Shown piece by piece: positions 27,009 through 37,702 of a DNA stretch of 64,000 nt. The stretch is from Mycobacterium sp. Z3061 (GTDB lineage Bacteria > Actinomycetota > Actinomycetes > Mycobacteriales > Mycobacteriaceae). Each line of letters begins with the position of its first letter. Position 1 is the stretch's first letter. The notes beneath the pieces are model-generated. The model was not told the DNA's origin. It worked only from the letters and a program-made list of their open reading frames with translations, and did no database searches. The stretch is taken from NCBI RefSeq assembly GCF_031583025.1, contig NZ_CP134062.1, positions 1,364,001 to 1,428,000 on the forward strand, in the 5' to 3' direction. The position numbers were made by a program, and so were the translations under genes.

Positions 27009-27999
27009 CGCGCGACGAGTACAGATACGCATGCTTGCGAACACTGGCCACGTCGCCGGAGAGGCGATGCTCGAGCCGTCGCCAGCGCGTCTGCGTCCAC
27101 CGGTGTTGCAGTGAGAGCATCGTTATCCGCGGGTGGTCGGCGACCGAATTCAGCAGTGCGGCACGTCCTTTGGGGCCCGGAACCTTGGCGATCTCGCCGA
27201 GCACCCAATCGGCCACCTTGCCGATGATCTTTTCGCGTGCATGGTCACCGGGGAACAGGTCCGCCATTGCCTCGAGCGTGGCCACCACCCCGTAGCCGCG
27301 TGACTGCCAGAACTTCTGCCGGTCGTGATCCGACTCGTACCAAATCCCTTGCGGGTGGCGCCGATACACCGCCATCGTGTCGGGCAGCATCGCGATCTCA
27401 CCATTGATCGCATGCCGCACATGCAGGTACCAGTCGATCGGCATGATGTTGACGGGGATGTCGTCATAGCGCTGCTGGCGACGGTAGACGACCGAATTGG
27501 TCTGGATGAAATTGCGTGCCAGCAGCGCTTCCAGGCTCATGTCGCGACGCCAGCCGACCGGGGGGAACTCCGCGTCGGGTGCATCGTCGTGGATGACCCG
27601 CACCGGGTGGAAACACACGCTCGTGCGCGGATTCCGGTCCAGAAACTCCACCTGCTTGCTCAGCTTGAGCGGATCGGTCCAGTAGTCGTCTCCCTCGCAC
27701 AGCGCGAGGTACTCGCCTCGGGCCGCAGACAGGCTCGCGACGAAATTCGCGTGCACGCCGATGTTCGTGGACCTGAAAATGGGGCGAAAGAGCTGCGGGT
27801 GGCGGTCGGCGTAGTCCCGGATGATCGCCGGCGTGGAGTCGGTGGATGCATCATCGGCGATGACGACCTCGACGGGGAAATCGGTTCGCTGCGCGACGAA
27901 GCCGTCCAGTGCCTGGCGGATGAAGTTCTCCTGGTTGTAGGTGATCGACACCACGCTCACCTTCGGGTAGTTGCTCGGTGCGGCCGGCCGGGCGGTCAC
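26950..27999 (-). CDS. GT2-family glycosyltransferase
   Basis: A 349-residue inverting GT-A enzyme. The nucleotide-binding start is VSVVSITYNQENFIRQALDG, then VVIADDASTDST and the DxD-like metal site CEGDDYW. The start is GTG 27999, whose last two bases form the stop TGA of the aminotransferase (GTGA overlap), so the two genes are translationally coupled. Longer frames to 28245 run through the aminotransferase and are rejected. It probably transfers the sugar made by the neighbours. Its 3' end overlaps the methyltransferase gene on the other strand by 59 bases. Confidence 0.85.
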   Translation of the reverse strand: MTARPAAPSNYPKVSVVSITYNQENFIRQALDGFVAQRTDFPVEVVIADDASTDSTPAIIRDYADRHPQLFRPIFRSTNIGVHANFVASLSAARGEYLALCEGDDYWTDPLKLSKQVEFLDRNPRTSVCFHPVRVIHDDAPDAEFPPVGWRRDMSLEALLARNFIQTNSVVYRRQQRYDDIPVNIMPIDWYLHVRHAINGEIAMLPDTMAVYRRHPQGIWYESDHDRQKFWQSRGYGVVATLEAMADLFPGDHAREKIIGKVADWVLGEIAKVPGPKGRAALLNSVADHPRITMLSLQHRWTQTRWRRLEHRLSGDVASVRKHAYLYSSRVKRRLTTASAPRREPNQSR

Positions 28000-29216
28000 G
28001 CTTCCCGCACCGCCGCGACAACCCGCGCGACATCCGCTGAGGCCATGTGGTCGTGCACCGGCAGCGACACTATCCGTGAGCAGATGTCTTCTGTGACAGC
28101 CAAATCGGTTGATTCGAGCAATTCGTCGTTGGCAACGAAATACGGATGCCGATGTTGGGCCGGGTTGTAGTAATCGCGCGCCCGGATGGCGTTCTGGTGC
28201 AGGTTGGCGAGGACGGCGCTCTTGTGGTCGGGTGTCGTGCAACATGCACTGGCAAAGCAGAGCGCGGAAGATTCGGCGTTCTGCTGGAACCGCATCCCGG
28301 TGTCAGCCAGTGCGGCGCGGTAGCTGGCGAGCACCGCGCGGCGGCTTTCCAAGCGGTGATCAAGCCCCGCCAGTTGACGCAGGCCGATGGCGGCGTTGAT
28401 CTCCTGAAGTTTCGCGTTCATCCCGAAATGGCCTGCCTCGCGGGAGTTTCCGAATCCGAAGTTCGCGAACCGGTAGGTCTGCTCGACCACGCGTGGATCG
28501 CGCGATACCAGAGCGCCACCCTCGCCGACGGCGAACGGTTTGGTCGCGTGCAACGAGAAGATCTCGCATGTCCCGCGTCCGCCGACGCGGTCGCCAGCTG
28601 GGTAAGTCGAACCGAAGCCGGCTGCCGAGTCGATGACCATGGGCAGATCCCATTCGGCGGCAAGCTCTTCCCACGCCCCGATCTGAGGGTTGCCGACCCC
28701 GAAGGCATTGGCGAGCACGATGCCCGCGATCCGGTCGCGGGCGCGCTCCGGAACGGCGCGGGCGGATTGGGCGCATGGTTGCCATGAATCGGCATCGATG
28801 TCGATGAACCACGGGCGGTACCCGTTCCACAGTGCAGCCTGGGCGACGCCGACGAACGTGAACGACGGCATCAGCACGTAGCGATCCCGGTCACCGGCGC
28901 CGAAGGTGACGTGCATCGCGGCGATCAGCGCCATCGTGCCGTTCGCGAGGGTGGCAACATGCAACTCCGGTCCCAGGTATTCGCTGAGGGCGTGGGCGAA
29001 CTGGCGCTCCTTGGGGCCGAAATTCGTATACCAGTTGGTGTGGGCGATCCGCCGGAAGTCCTCCGCCAGCTCCGCCGGTCCGGGGAAACTGGGGCGGATG
29101 AAGGGGATCTCGCCCGTGGCCGTGTCGCCGGCCCCGGAGCTGGTCCTGGTTCTGTGCGGCGAAATACGTGCCGATGGCCGTTCCAGCATCGAGCCATGGA
29201 ACGTGCGGAACTTCAT
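27996..29216 (-). CDS. DegT/DnrJ/EryC1-type PLP aminotransferase (Rv3402c homologue)
   Basis: A 406-residue sugar aminotransferase, close to Rv3402c (412 residues). It transfers an amino group from glutamate to a nucleotide-linked keto-sugar. Landmarks: ATLANGTMALIAAM, the Asp that binds the PLP ring in VIDSAAGFGSTY, and the Schiff-base lysine in FSLHATKPFAVGEGGA. ATG 29216 (MKFRTFHGSMLE) matches the M. tuberculosis start. An IdeR box lies 54 bases upstream. With the N-formyltransferase this suggests synthesis of a 4-formamido-4,6-dideoxy sugar, although the 4,6-dehydratase is not in the window. M. tuberculosis Rv3402c is, as I recall, iron- and IdeR-regulated. Confidence 0.9.
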   Translation of the reverse strand: MKFRTFHGSMLERPSARISPHRTRTSSGAGDTATGEIPFIRPSFPGPAELAEDFRRIAHTNWYTNFGPKERQFAHALSEYLGPELHVATLANGTMALIAAMHVTFGAGDRDRYVLMPSFTFVGVAQAALWNGYRPWFIDIDADSWQPCAQSARAVPERARDRIAGIVLANAFGVGNPQIGAWEELAAEWDLPMVIDSAAGFGSTYPAGDRVGGRGTCEIFSLHATKPFAVGEGGALVSRDPRVVEQTYRFANFGFGNSREAGHFGMNAKLQEINAAIGLRQLAGLDHRLESRRAVLASYRAALADTGMRFQQNAESSALCFASACCTTPDHKSAVLANLHQNAIRARDYYNPAQHRHPYFVANDELLESTDLAVTEDICSRIVSLPVHDHMASADVARVVAAVREA

Positions 29217-29269
29217 GAACGCGGAAGTCAATGTCGGCCTACCAGGGCTCCGGGGTGATCGGGGAGTTA

Positions 29270-29288
29270 TGAGGTTAGCCTTACCTCT
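29270..29288. promoter_or_regulatory. IdeR iron box upstream of the aminotransferase
   Basis: On the minus strand AGAGGTAAGGCTAACCTCA matches TTAGGTTAGGCTAACCTAA at 15 of 19 positions, with an intact core AAGGCTAACCT. It lies 54 bases before the start at 29216. Confidence 0.75.
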
Positions 29289-29365
29289 ATCCGATTGTCA
29301 CGCCGGGGTCGGTCGCTCATGCCAACGGCATAGACGCCACCGCGAAGCCGGGACGACGGGCCGAA

Positions 29366-31741
29366 CTACGTCGCGGGCGCCATTCTGGCCAGGCTCCTGC
29401 GGTGGATCGGCTCGCGGCCTGGCGGCTGCGGCGGCGGAGGCAGCAGCGCCTCGCGCGGGCGCACCGCGATGGTCGAGGGCTCTTCGGTGCTCAAGGTGAG
29501 ATCCTCGCCCGCGTGCTTGATGACCAGCTCACCGCCGGGACCGTCGCGCAGGGTGTAGGTGACGTTCTCGTGGTCAGCGTCCACCGTCACGCGAAAACCA
29601 CGCCAGCGCAACCGGAATCGCAGCCGGGAGATGCCGTCGGGCAGCTGTGGGTCGATGGACAGCACGCCCTCGTCGTCGCGGAGTCCGCCGAAGCCGGCGA
29701 CCAGCGCGGTCCACGCCCCGGCCAGCGAGGCCATGTGCAGACCGTCGCGGGTGTTGCGGTGCAGATCGCGCAGATCGATCAGCGCCGCCTCATACGCATA
29801 GTCGTGGGCCAGCTCCAAGTGGCCGACCTCGGCGCACATCACCGCCTGGGTGCAGGCCGACAGCGACGAGTCGCGGACGGTCCGCCGCTCGTAGTAGTCG
29901 ACGTTGCGCGCCTTCTGTTCGGGCGTGAACTCATGGCTCTGCCACTGCATGGCCAGGACCAGATCGGCCTGCTTGATCACCTGCGCCGGATAGAGCCGGA
30001 CGTAGGCCTCGTGCATCAGCAGCGGGTAGGTGGCGTTGGTCTGGAAGTCCCATTCCGCGAAAGTGGTGAATCCTTCGCACTGTTGGTGGACGCCCAACTC
30101 CTCGTCGTAGGGGATGTGGGCGGCATTGGCCGCGTCGCGCCATGCGGCCATCTCCTCGGTGGTGACGCCCAGGGCCCCGGCCTTGTCGGGGTGACGCTTG
30201 GCGGCGTCGGCGGCGATGCGCAGGTTGTTGGCCGCCATCAGATTGGTGAAGACGTTGTCCCGGACGATCGCGGTGTACTCGTCGGGGCCGGTGACCCCGT
30301 CCAGGTGCCACACCCCGTGGCGGTCGTGGTGCCCCAGTGACATCCACAGCCGGGCGGTCTCGATCAGCACCGGCAGGCCGCACTCTTCTTCCAGGGAATT
30401 GTCGCCGGTGACCTGGCGGTAGCGCTCGAAGGCCATTGCGATGTCGGCGTTGATGTGCCAGCCCGCGGTGCCCGCCGGCCAGTATGCCGAGCATTCCTGA
30501 CCGCGGATCGTGCGCCACGGGAAGGCCGCACCGTCCAGGCCCAGCTCGGCCGCTCGTTCCTTGGCCAGGTCCAGCGTCGAGGCACGCCAGCGCAGGGCGT
30601 CGGCGACCGCGTGCGGCACCGTGTAGGTGAGCACCGGCAGCACGAATCCCTCGGTGTCCCAGAAGGCGTGGCCGTCGTAGCCGGTCCCGGTGAGGCCCTT
30701 GCTGGGGATGGCGCGGCGCTCCGCTCGGGCGCTGGCCTGCAGCAGGTGGAACATCCCGAACCGCACCGCCTGCTGGCTTTCCGGATCCCCCTCGACCTCC
30801 ACGTCGGCCGCGTCCCAGAACAGGTCCAGGTAGGCACGCTGTCCGTCGAGCAGACCCTGCCAGCCGCTGTAGCGGGCGCTGGACAACGCCGCGGCCGCCT
30901 GGTCCCGCAACCCCGGACGGGACCGCAGGCTGGACCAGCCGTAGGCGAGGTATTTGACGATGCGCAGTTTCTGGCCGGGCCGCAGACCGCAGATCACCGT
31001 GGTGCGCGCCAGGTCAGCGCGGACGTCGGTGCTGATCTCACACCGGCCCGGAACCTCGACCTCGTGATCCATCGCCGCGGCCATCATCAGCGCGCTGCTG
31101 CGGGTGCGATGCATGAGAAGCGCTCTGCCCTCGGTGATTTCGTGATCGACGGCCTCCAGCGGGTTCTCCAGGATGGCCGACACCCGGGGGTCGTCGGAGG
31201 TTTCCGGCTGATCCTCGTTGGTGACGAGTTCGGACTGCACGGTGACCCGGGAGAAGTCGTCGATGGCTTCCACGACGTACTCGATGGCGGCGACGCTGCG
31301 GTGGACCAACGACACCAGCCGGGTGGATGTCACCTTGACCTGTTTGCCGGTGGGGGAGCGCCAATGTGCGCAGCGGGTCAGCGTTCCGGCGCGCAGGTCG
31401 AGAATGCGCTCGTGGTCCAGCAGTTCGCCGTAGCGGACGTCGAACGGCTCGTCGTCGACCATCAACCGGATGATCTTCCCGTTGGTGACATCGACGACGG
31501 TCTGACCGGCTTCGGGATAGCCGTATCCGGCCTCGGCATACGGCAGTGGCCGGATCTCGTAGAAGGAGTTCAGATAGGTGCCCGGTAGCCCGTAGGGTTC
31601 GCCTTCGTCGAGGTTGCCGCGTAATCCGATGTGCCCGTTGGACAATGCGAACAACGACTCCGACTGGGCCAGCAGGTTCAGATTCAGCCGGGTCTCGCGA
31701 ATCTGCCACGGCTCAACCGGAAACGCTTCCTCAGAAATCAT
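29366..31741 (-). CDS. GH65-family glycoside phosphorylase/hydrolase (Rv3401 homologue)
   Basis: A 791-residue GH65 enzyme (786 in M. tuberculosis Rv3401). The family phosphorolyses maltose, trehalose or kojibiose to beta-glucose 1-phosphate and glucose. N-terminal beta-sandwich: [21 protein letters not shown]; the (alpha/alpha)6 barrel includes the substrate loop [13 protein letters not shown] and the catalytic Glu in [15 protein letters not shown]. It overlaps the beta-phosphoglucomutase gene by 4 bases (ATGA), the classic pairing that routes beta-glucose 1-phosphate to glucose 6-phosphate. The disaccharide is not determined by sequence alone; trehalose is attractive because otsB2 is nearby. 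Confidence 0.9.
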   Translation of the reverse strand: MISEEAFPVEPWQIRETRLNLNLLAQSESLFALSNGHIGLRGNLDEGEPYGLPGTYLNSFYEIRPLPYAEAGYGYPEAGQTVVDVTNGKIIRLMVDDEPFDVRYGELLDHERILDLRAGTLTRCAHWRSPTGKQVKVTSTRLVSLVHRSVAAIEYVVEAIDDFSRVTVQSELVTNEDQPETSDDPRVSAILENPLEAVDHEITEGRALLMHRTRSSALMMAAAMDHEVEVPGRCEISTDVRADLARTTVICGLRPGQKLRIVKYLAYGWSSLRSRPGLRDQAAAALSSARYSGWQGLLDGQRAYLDLFWDAADVEVEGDPESQQAVRFGMFHLLQASARAERRAIPSKGLTGTGYDGHAFWDTEGFVLPVLTYTVPHAVADALRWRASTLDLAKERAAELGLDGAAFPWRTIRGQECSAYWPAGTAGWHINADIAMAFERYRQVTGDNSLEEECGLPVLIETARLWMSLGHHDRHGVWHLDGVTGPDEYTAIVRDNVFTNLMAANNLRIAADAAKRHPDKAGALGVTTEEMAAWRDAANAAHIPYDEELGVHQQCEGFTTFAEWDFQTNATYPLLMHEAYVRLYPAQVIKQADLVLAMQWQSHEFTPEQKARNVDYYERRTVRDSSLSACTQAVMCAEVGHLELAHDYAYEAALIDLRDLHRNTRDGLHMASLAGAWTALVAGFGGLRDDEGVLSIDPQLPDGISRLRFRLRWRGFRVTVDADHENVTYTLRDGPGGELVIKHAGEDLTLSTEEPSTIAVRPREALLPPPPQPPGREPIHRRSLARMAPAT

Positions 31742-32505
31742 GTTGTTTCCCCGTCATCGTCATTCAGCAGTTCGGCGAGATCGGTCACCACCACGTCGGC
31801 GCCGTTGTCGCGCAGTTCGTCGGCTTGACCGACCCGGTCGACACCCACCACGAGTCCGAAGTTACCGGCCCGGCCGGCCTGCACGCCGGAGATTGCGTCC
31901 TCGAAAACCGCGGCGGCGTCCGCCTCGACACCGAGCAGTTCCGCGCCGCGCAGGTAGGAGTCCGGCGCCGGCTTGCCGGCGATGTCTTCCTCGCGCAGTG
32001 TGACTCCGTCCACGCGCTGTTGCACGAACCGGTCCAGCCCGGTGATCTCGAGGACGTCGCGGGTATTGGCGCTCGACGAGACGACCGCGATTTTCAGCCC
32101 CGCCTTCTTGACTGCTTCCAGGTAACGGCGCGAGCCGTCGAACACCTTCACGCCGTCCTTGTGCAGAACCGCTTGGAACGCATCGTTTTTCCGCGTGCCC
32201 AGGCCGTGGATCGTCTCCGCGTCAGCGGAATCGTCGGGGCCGCCGTCGGGCAGTTCGATGTCCCGGCTCTCCAGGAACGACCGGACTCCGTCCTCGCGTT
32301 TCTTGCCGTCCACGTACTGGCGGTAGTCGGAGTCGGCGTCGAAGGGAACGAACTCTTCTCCTGACTGCTCGGCGCGCTGCTTCAGGAAGGCGTCGAACAT
32401 CTCCTTCCAGGCCCTGGTGTGCACGCTCGCGGTGTCGGTGAGCACACCGTCGAGGTCGAACAGGCAGGCGTGCACTTTCTCAGGCAGACCGAGCGTAGAT
32501 ACCAC
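31738..32505 (-). CDS. Beta-phosphoglucomutase, HAD superfamily (Rv3400 homologue)
   Basis: About 255 residues. HAD motif I is [12 protein letters not shown] with the nucleophile Asp and the acid/base Asp two residues on; motif II is VVSSS; motif III/IV are GKPAPD and [12 protein letters not shown]. It interconverts beta-glucose 1-phosphate and glucose 6-phosphate and is coupled to the GH65 gene. The start is uncertain: GTG 32505 ([15 protein letters not shown]) has a GGAAG tract upstream, while GTG 32559 gives a longer N-terminus closer in length to Rv3400. Confidence 0.9.
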   Translation of the reverse strand: MVSTLGLPEKVHACLFDLDGVLTDTASVHTRAWKEMFDAFLKQRAEQSGEEFVPFDADSDYRQYVDGKKREDGVRSFLESRDIELPDGGPDDSADAETIHGLGTRKNDAFQAVLHKDGVKVFDGSRRYLEAVKKAGLKIAVVSSSANTRDVLEITGLDRFVQQRVDGVTLREEDIAGKPAPDSYLRGAELLGVEADAAAVFEDAISGVQAGRAGNFGLVVGVDRVGQADELRDNGADVVVTDLAELLNDDDGETT

Positions 32506-32585
32506 TGGCGCAACCCCGCTTCCAAGTAGTTGGCGATGTAGTTGGCAACACCCCTCCACATGCCCGGTGAGGCGCAGGCGGCAAA

Positions 32586-32984
32586 CTATGAATCTATTAA
32601 GCCGTGTTTGCGGGCCACCTCTTCAAAGCTGCTGCGCACCGCCAGGATCTGTTGAGCATTCAGTGCTGGAGTTATGTGCAATAGCTTCTCGGTAATTGTC
32701 TGACGGAATTCTTCGGGCGAAAGCACGTCGAAATATTCGTCGCCAGCCACTGACGGATCGTCGTCAACGGGCCCGGAACCGTTCGACAAACGTACTTCGC
32801 GCGCGAATTTTCCCCGATTTCCCTCATCAATCTCAAAAGACACCTGAGCACCGCGCACGGCGCGGTTTTTCTCCATTTCCAAGTCGTTGACGTGCAAAAA
32901 CACGTCTTCACCGCCGATGTCGGGGGTGATGAACCCGTAACCACGAACCCCGTCGAACCGCACAATTCTGCCCGTGACCCGCAC
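32586..32984 (-). CDS. Cold-shock-domain protein with C-terminal extension
   Basis: A 132-residue protein. Residues 1-67 are a cold-shock domain with RNP-type motifs ([19 protein letters not shown]) in place of the KGFGFI and VFVHFS of typical Csp. An acidic linker and a helical tail follow ([44 protein letters not shown]), roughly as long as the domain itself. Start GTG 32984. It probably binds single-stranded RNA or DNA. It does not correspond to a gene at this place in M. tuberculosis. Confidence 0.82.
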   Translation of the reverse strand: MRVTGRIVRFDGVRGYGFITPDIGGEDVFLHVNDLEMEKNRAVRGAQVSFEIDEGNRGKFAREVRLSNGSGPVDDDPSVAGDEYFDVLSPEEFRQTITEKLLHITPALNAQQILAVRSSFEEVARKHGLIDS

Positions 32985-33062
32985 GCCTTTTACCCCTGAT
33001 CGATCCGTCGCCTGCTCCGGCGAGCATACCGCCGGGCAGCGGTCCGACGATGCGGGAGCGAT

Positions 33063-33458
33063 TCAGGTTCCGGCGGCGGCCAGCAACTGCAAGGACGACC
33101 GATCGAAGTAGACGTCATTTCGTGCCAGTCGGTCACCGTGAGCCAGCGCCAGGTCCATGCCGTCAATTTCGACTTGAGTGTCTGTGCCGGTGAGGCGGAA
33201 CGTGGCGCGCCACAGGACGCCGGCGCCATCCGCGTCGCGCAGCGGGTACGCCTCGCGCAACGCCCAGTGCATCTGCCAGCGGTCGAAAAGCTTCTTCAGA
33301 TAACGCGACATCGCATCGGCGCCCTCGACGAAGCCGCGGGTGTTGGGATCGCGGTAGCGGACGTCGTCGGTGTAGCAGTCGACGACGCACTTCACCTCCT
33401 GGGTGTTCCAGGCTTCGAGGAGTCGTTCGGCCATGGCGGTGGCGCGGTGGTGGTCCAT
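33063..33458 (-). CDS. NTF2/SnoaL-like protein
   Basis: A 131-residue single-domain NTF2-like protein (AERLLEAWNTQEVKCVVDCYTDDVRYRDPN, then VEIDGMDLALAHGDRLARNDVYFD, cited as landmarks). Members include ketosteroid isomerase-like and polyketide cyclase-like enzymes and many of unknown function. ATG 33458 has AGGAGG upstream. It is divergent from the TetR gene at 33510 with a palindrome between, so it is probably the target of that regulator. Confidence 0.8.
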   Translation of the reverse strand: MDHHRATAMAERLLEAWNTQEVKCVVDCYTDDVRYRDPNTRGFVEGADAMSRYLKKLFDRWQMHWALREAYPLRDADGAGVLWRATFRLTGTDTQVEIDGMDLALAHGDRLARNDVYFDRSSLQLLAAAGT

Positions 33459-33478
33459 TGTTGCCTCCTAGAGCAACG

Positions 33479-33494
33479 CTCCAATATTATGGAG
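33479..33494. promoter_or_regulatory. Palindromic operator between the NTF2-like and TetR genes
   Basis: CTCCA-ATATTA-TGGAG is a 5-bp inverted repeat around a nearly symmetrical A/T core. It lies in the 51-base divergent gap, just upstream of the TetR gene's -10. Confidence 0.55.
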
Positions 33495-33497
33495 TGA

Positions 33498-33503
33498 TAG
33501 ACT
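33498..33503 (+). promoter_or_regulatory. -10 element of the TetR gene (leaderless)
   Basis: TAGACT is followed by six bases and the GTG start at 33510, the spacing expected for a leaderless transcript. Confidence 0.5.
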
Positions 33504-33509
33504 AGCAGC

Positions 33510-34205
33510 GTGGCCGTCTCCCGTACAGCCCTCCGTGCCGGCGCCGACCGCCGATCAACGATCATCGGTGCGGCGTTGAATCGTTTTCTCGCGCAGGGCA
33601 TTAGCGCGACATCGCTGCGGCAGATTCAGCGCGACGCGAAGGCCAGCAACGGCAGCTTCTTTCACCACTTTCCCAGCAAAGAATCGCTGGCGGGCGCGGT
33701 GTACGTCGACTGCGTGACGACGTACCAGAGCGATTTCCTGACCGAACTCGCCCGGCATGCCGACGCGGAGGCGGGCGTGCGGGCGATGGTGGCCATGCAC
33801 CTGCGGTGGTGTACCCATCACCCGGAGATGGCGCGATTCCTCATCACGATGACCGAGCCGGCGGTCCTCGCGGCGGTGGCGACCGAGCTGAAAGAGCTCA
33901 ACGAGCGCTTCGCGGTCACGCTTCAGGCGTGGTGGCGTCCACACGCTCACTACGGGACATTGCGGCCGCTGGGGCTGGCGCACAGTCAGGCGCTCTGGCT
34001 GGGTCCGGCTCAGGAGTTGGTGCGCGCCTGGCTGTTGGGTGTGCTGGCCGATCCGCCCGACACCGAGGATGCCGCCGTGCTTGCCGAGGCAGCATGGCTC
34101 TGCCTGCGCGCCAACGGTTTACAGCAGACCAGCGACATCGGCGACGATCGACTTGGCCGCGCCGTAGTAGGCATAGGCGAGGAAGAAGCTCAGGAAGGTC
34201 AGTAG
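33510..34205 (+). CDS. TetR-family transcriptional regulator
   Basis: A 231-residue TetR regulator. The HTH is clear in DRRSTIIGAALNRFLAQGIS and TSLRQIQRDAKASNGSFFHHFPSKESLAGAV; the C-terminal half is a helical ligand domain. Its last 87 bases overlap the convergent PPE gene, so the C-terminal residues DIGDDRLGRAVVGIGEEEA are encoded opposite the PPE C-terminus. It probably controls itself and the divergent NTF2-like gene. Confidence 0.88.
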   Translation: MAVSRTALRAGADRRSTIIGAALNRFLAQGISATSLRQIQRDAKASNGSFFHHFPSKESLAGAVYVDCVTTYQSDFLTELARHADAEAGVRAMVAMHLRWCTHHPEMARFLITMTEPAVLAAVATELKELNERFAVTLQAWWRPHAHYGTLRPLGLAHSQALWLGPAQELVRAWLLGVLADPPDTEDAAVLAEAAWLCLRANGLQQTSDIGDDRLGRAVVGIGEEEAQEGQ

Positions 34206-35984
34206 TCCGGTGTTCGCGGCGACGGGATAGCCGATGGCGTTGACGATGCCGGCGGGATCTCCTTCGACGGCTTGCCTGATGCCGTTTAGGAAGAGGTTCA
34301 GGTCGTAGGACGGCAGCGAGACGGCGATGGCAGTCAAGGTGTCCACGGTCGGCAGCAGGGTGGAGTACGCCGACGCCGCGGCATGCGTGGCGGCGGTGGT
34401 GACATTGGTGTTCGCCGTCTGCAGGCCGTGGATGAAGCTGTCGACCGAATGCGGCGTGAATGCCGGCAGGGTCAGGTGCGGGAGGCCTGACGGTGAGACG
34501 TTCGGCAGTGACGGCGGGTGCCAGGAGCGGAGGTCGGCGGCGGCGGCGCTGATGCCCTGCTGCGTTCCGCTGACCAGGTCGTTGAAGACTGTCACGGGGC
34601 TGACGTCCGGGAAGAGCCCGAACGGGGTGGGGACGTTGGCGGGCCCGGTCGAGTATCCGTAGTCGGGGTCGCCGTAGCCCAGGTTCACGATCACCTTCAG
34701 GTCGGGCTGAATCAGATCGGCGATCGTGTTGCCCAGGAACGACGTCCGCAACGGCTCCAGCAGCGGCAGATTGTGGGTGGGGATCATGTGGTACTTCGTC
34801 ATCGTCGGTCCCTCGGTGGGCAGTTGGACGGCGGTGGCGACCTGCTCCGCGGTGAGGGTGGGATACAGCGGGTGGACGTAGAGCGCGCCGAGCATGGCGT
34901 TGGCGTCAGCGACGATATTGAGCGGATACCGCGGGAAGTCGGCGAAGCCGTCGTACTCGATCGTGTACATGACGGTCGGATAGTCATTGGCGGGTGTGGA
35001 CCCCGGAAACGACTTGCCCAAACTCGGCAGGGTCAGACCGTCGAAGCGCGAATACAACCCCCCGTTGGGATTCATCGGGTTTCCGACCAGTGCGAAGCTC
35101 ACGGCGTCGCTCGGCACCCCGGCGGCCTTCAGGCTCGCCATCTCCAGTGACGCGATACCGGCTCCCTGCGAGAAGCCTTGCACGACAACGGTATTACCCG
35201 ATGTCAACTGTGCGTGGATCGCGCTGTCGAGAATAGTCAGCCCCTGGGCCCAGGATGCGTCCTCGGTCAGGGTCTTGATGCCGGTGATCCAGTACGACTG
35301 CGCGGGAGTCAGCAGTGCCTGTGCGTTGGTCACGGTGAATGCGGGGAAATTTGGTGTGACGTAGTTGGCCATCACGGAGTTCACATAGCTCTGCGAGGGC
35401 AACGGGAATCCGCTGCCGCCGATGACCAGGGTGACGTTGGAGGCCGCCGCCGGGGCCGTCGGAGTGGCCTGCCAAGGGCTGAGCCGGGCGACCGCGGCCG
35501 CAGCGCCGGCATAGTAGTCCGACATGGCAACCACATCCTGGGCCCACATCTGCTCATACTCGGCCTCGGCGGCAGCTATCGCTGGTGCGTTGAGCCCCAG
35601 GATGTTTGACACCGCGAGCGAGATCAACTGCATCCGGTTGCCGGTCAGCGCCTCCAGTGGGACGGTGGCGGCGAGCGCCGCGTCGTAGGCGGCAGCCGCG
35701 GACGCCGCGTGGCGGGCGGCGTCGGCGGCGTTCGTCGCCGCGTCCCGCAGCCAGCAGGTATGCGACAGCGCCAGTTCGGTCATGGCTGTCGCCGAAGGTC
35801 CCTGCCACGCCGATTCCGTCAGGCTCGATACCACCGACGAGAACTCGTTCGCCGTGGCCGCCAGGTCTTCCCCCAGGCCCGCCCACGCCGACGCCGCGGC
35901 CAGCAGCGACCTCGATCCCGGCCCATTCGCGATGCGTGCGGAAGTGATCTCCGGCGGTGAGACCAGAAAATCCACCCAAACCAC
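34119..35984 (-). CDS. PPE-family protein with PE-PPE serine-esterase domain
   Basis: A 621-residue protein. Residues 1-180 are a PPE domain (VDFLVSPPEITSARIANGPGS, WQGPSATAM in the WxG turn, helices to about 175), normally exported by ESX-5 with a PE partner. From about residue 200 the PE-PPE alpha/beta-hydrolase domain follows, with the nucleophile elbow GFSQGAG and a later Asp and His (DYPTVMYTIEYDGFADFP, MIPTHNLPLLEPL), which indicates a cell-surface lipase or esterase. Start GTG 35984; GTG 35975 is also possible. No PE gene adjoins it. In M. tuberculosis this position holds idsA1 and phyA. Confidence 0.88.
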   Translation of the reverse strand: MVWVDFLVSPPEITSARIANGPGSRSLLAAASAWAGLGEDLAATANEFSSVVSSLTESAWQGPSATAMTELALSHTCWLRDAATNAADAARHAASAAAAYDAALAATVPLEALTGNRMQLISLAVSNILGLNAPAIAAAEAEYEQMWAQDVVAMSDYYAGAAAAVARLSPWQATPTAPAAASNVTLVIGGSGFPLPSQSYVNSVMANYVTPNFPAFTVTNAQALLTPAQSYWITGIKTLTEDASWAQGLTILDSAIHAQLTSGNTVVVQGFSQGAGIASLEMASLKAAGVPSDAVSFALVGNPMNPNGGLYSRFDGLTLPSLGKSFPGSTPANDYPTVMYTIEYDGFADFPRYPLNIVADANAMLGALYVHPLYPTLTAEQVATAVQLPTEGPTMTKYHMIPTHNLPLLEPLRTSFLGNTIADLIQPDLKVIVNLGYGDPDYGYSTGPANVPTPFGLFPDVSPVTVFNDLVSGTQQGISAAAADLRSWHPPSLPNVSPSGLPHLTLPAFTPHSVDSFIHGLQTANTNVTTAATHAAASAYSTLLPTVDTLTAIAVSLPSYDLNLFLNGIRQAVEGDPAGIVNAIGYPVAANTGLLTFLSFFLAYAYYGAAKSIVADVAGLL

Positions 35985-36070
35985 CTGCCCATTCGAACTG
36001 TCAACATAAGTAGACGATTGGAGGGACTATAGGAGCGCTTCGTGATTTCCGTCAACTTGGGTTGACAACC

Positions 36071-37657
<1,587 letters not shown>

Positions 37658-37702
37658 TTCTGATCGGCCCCGAACGCCGCTGACCCGGGATACGATATCG
37701 CG

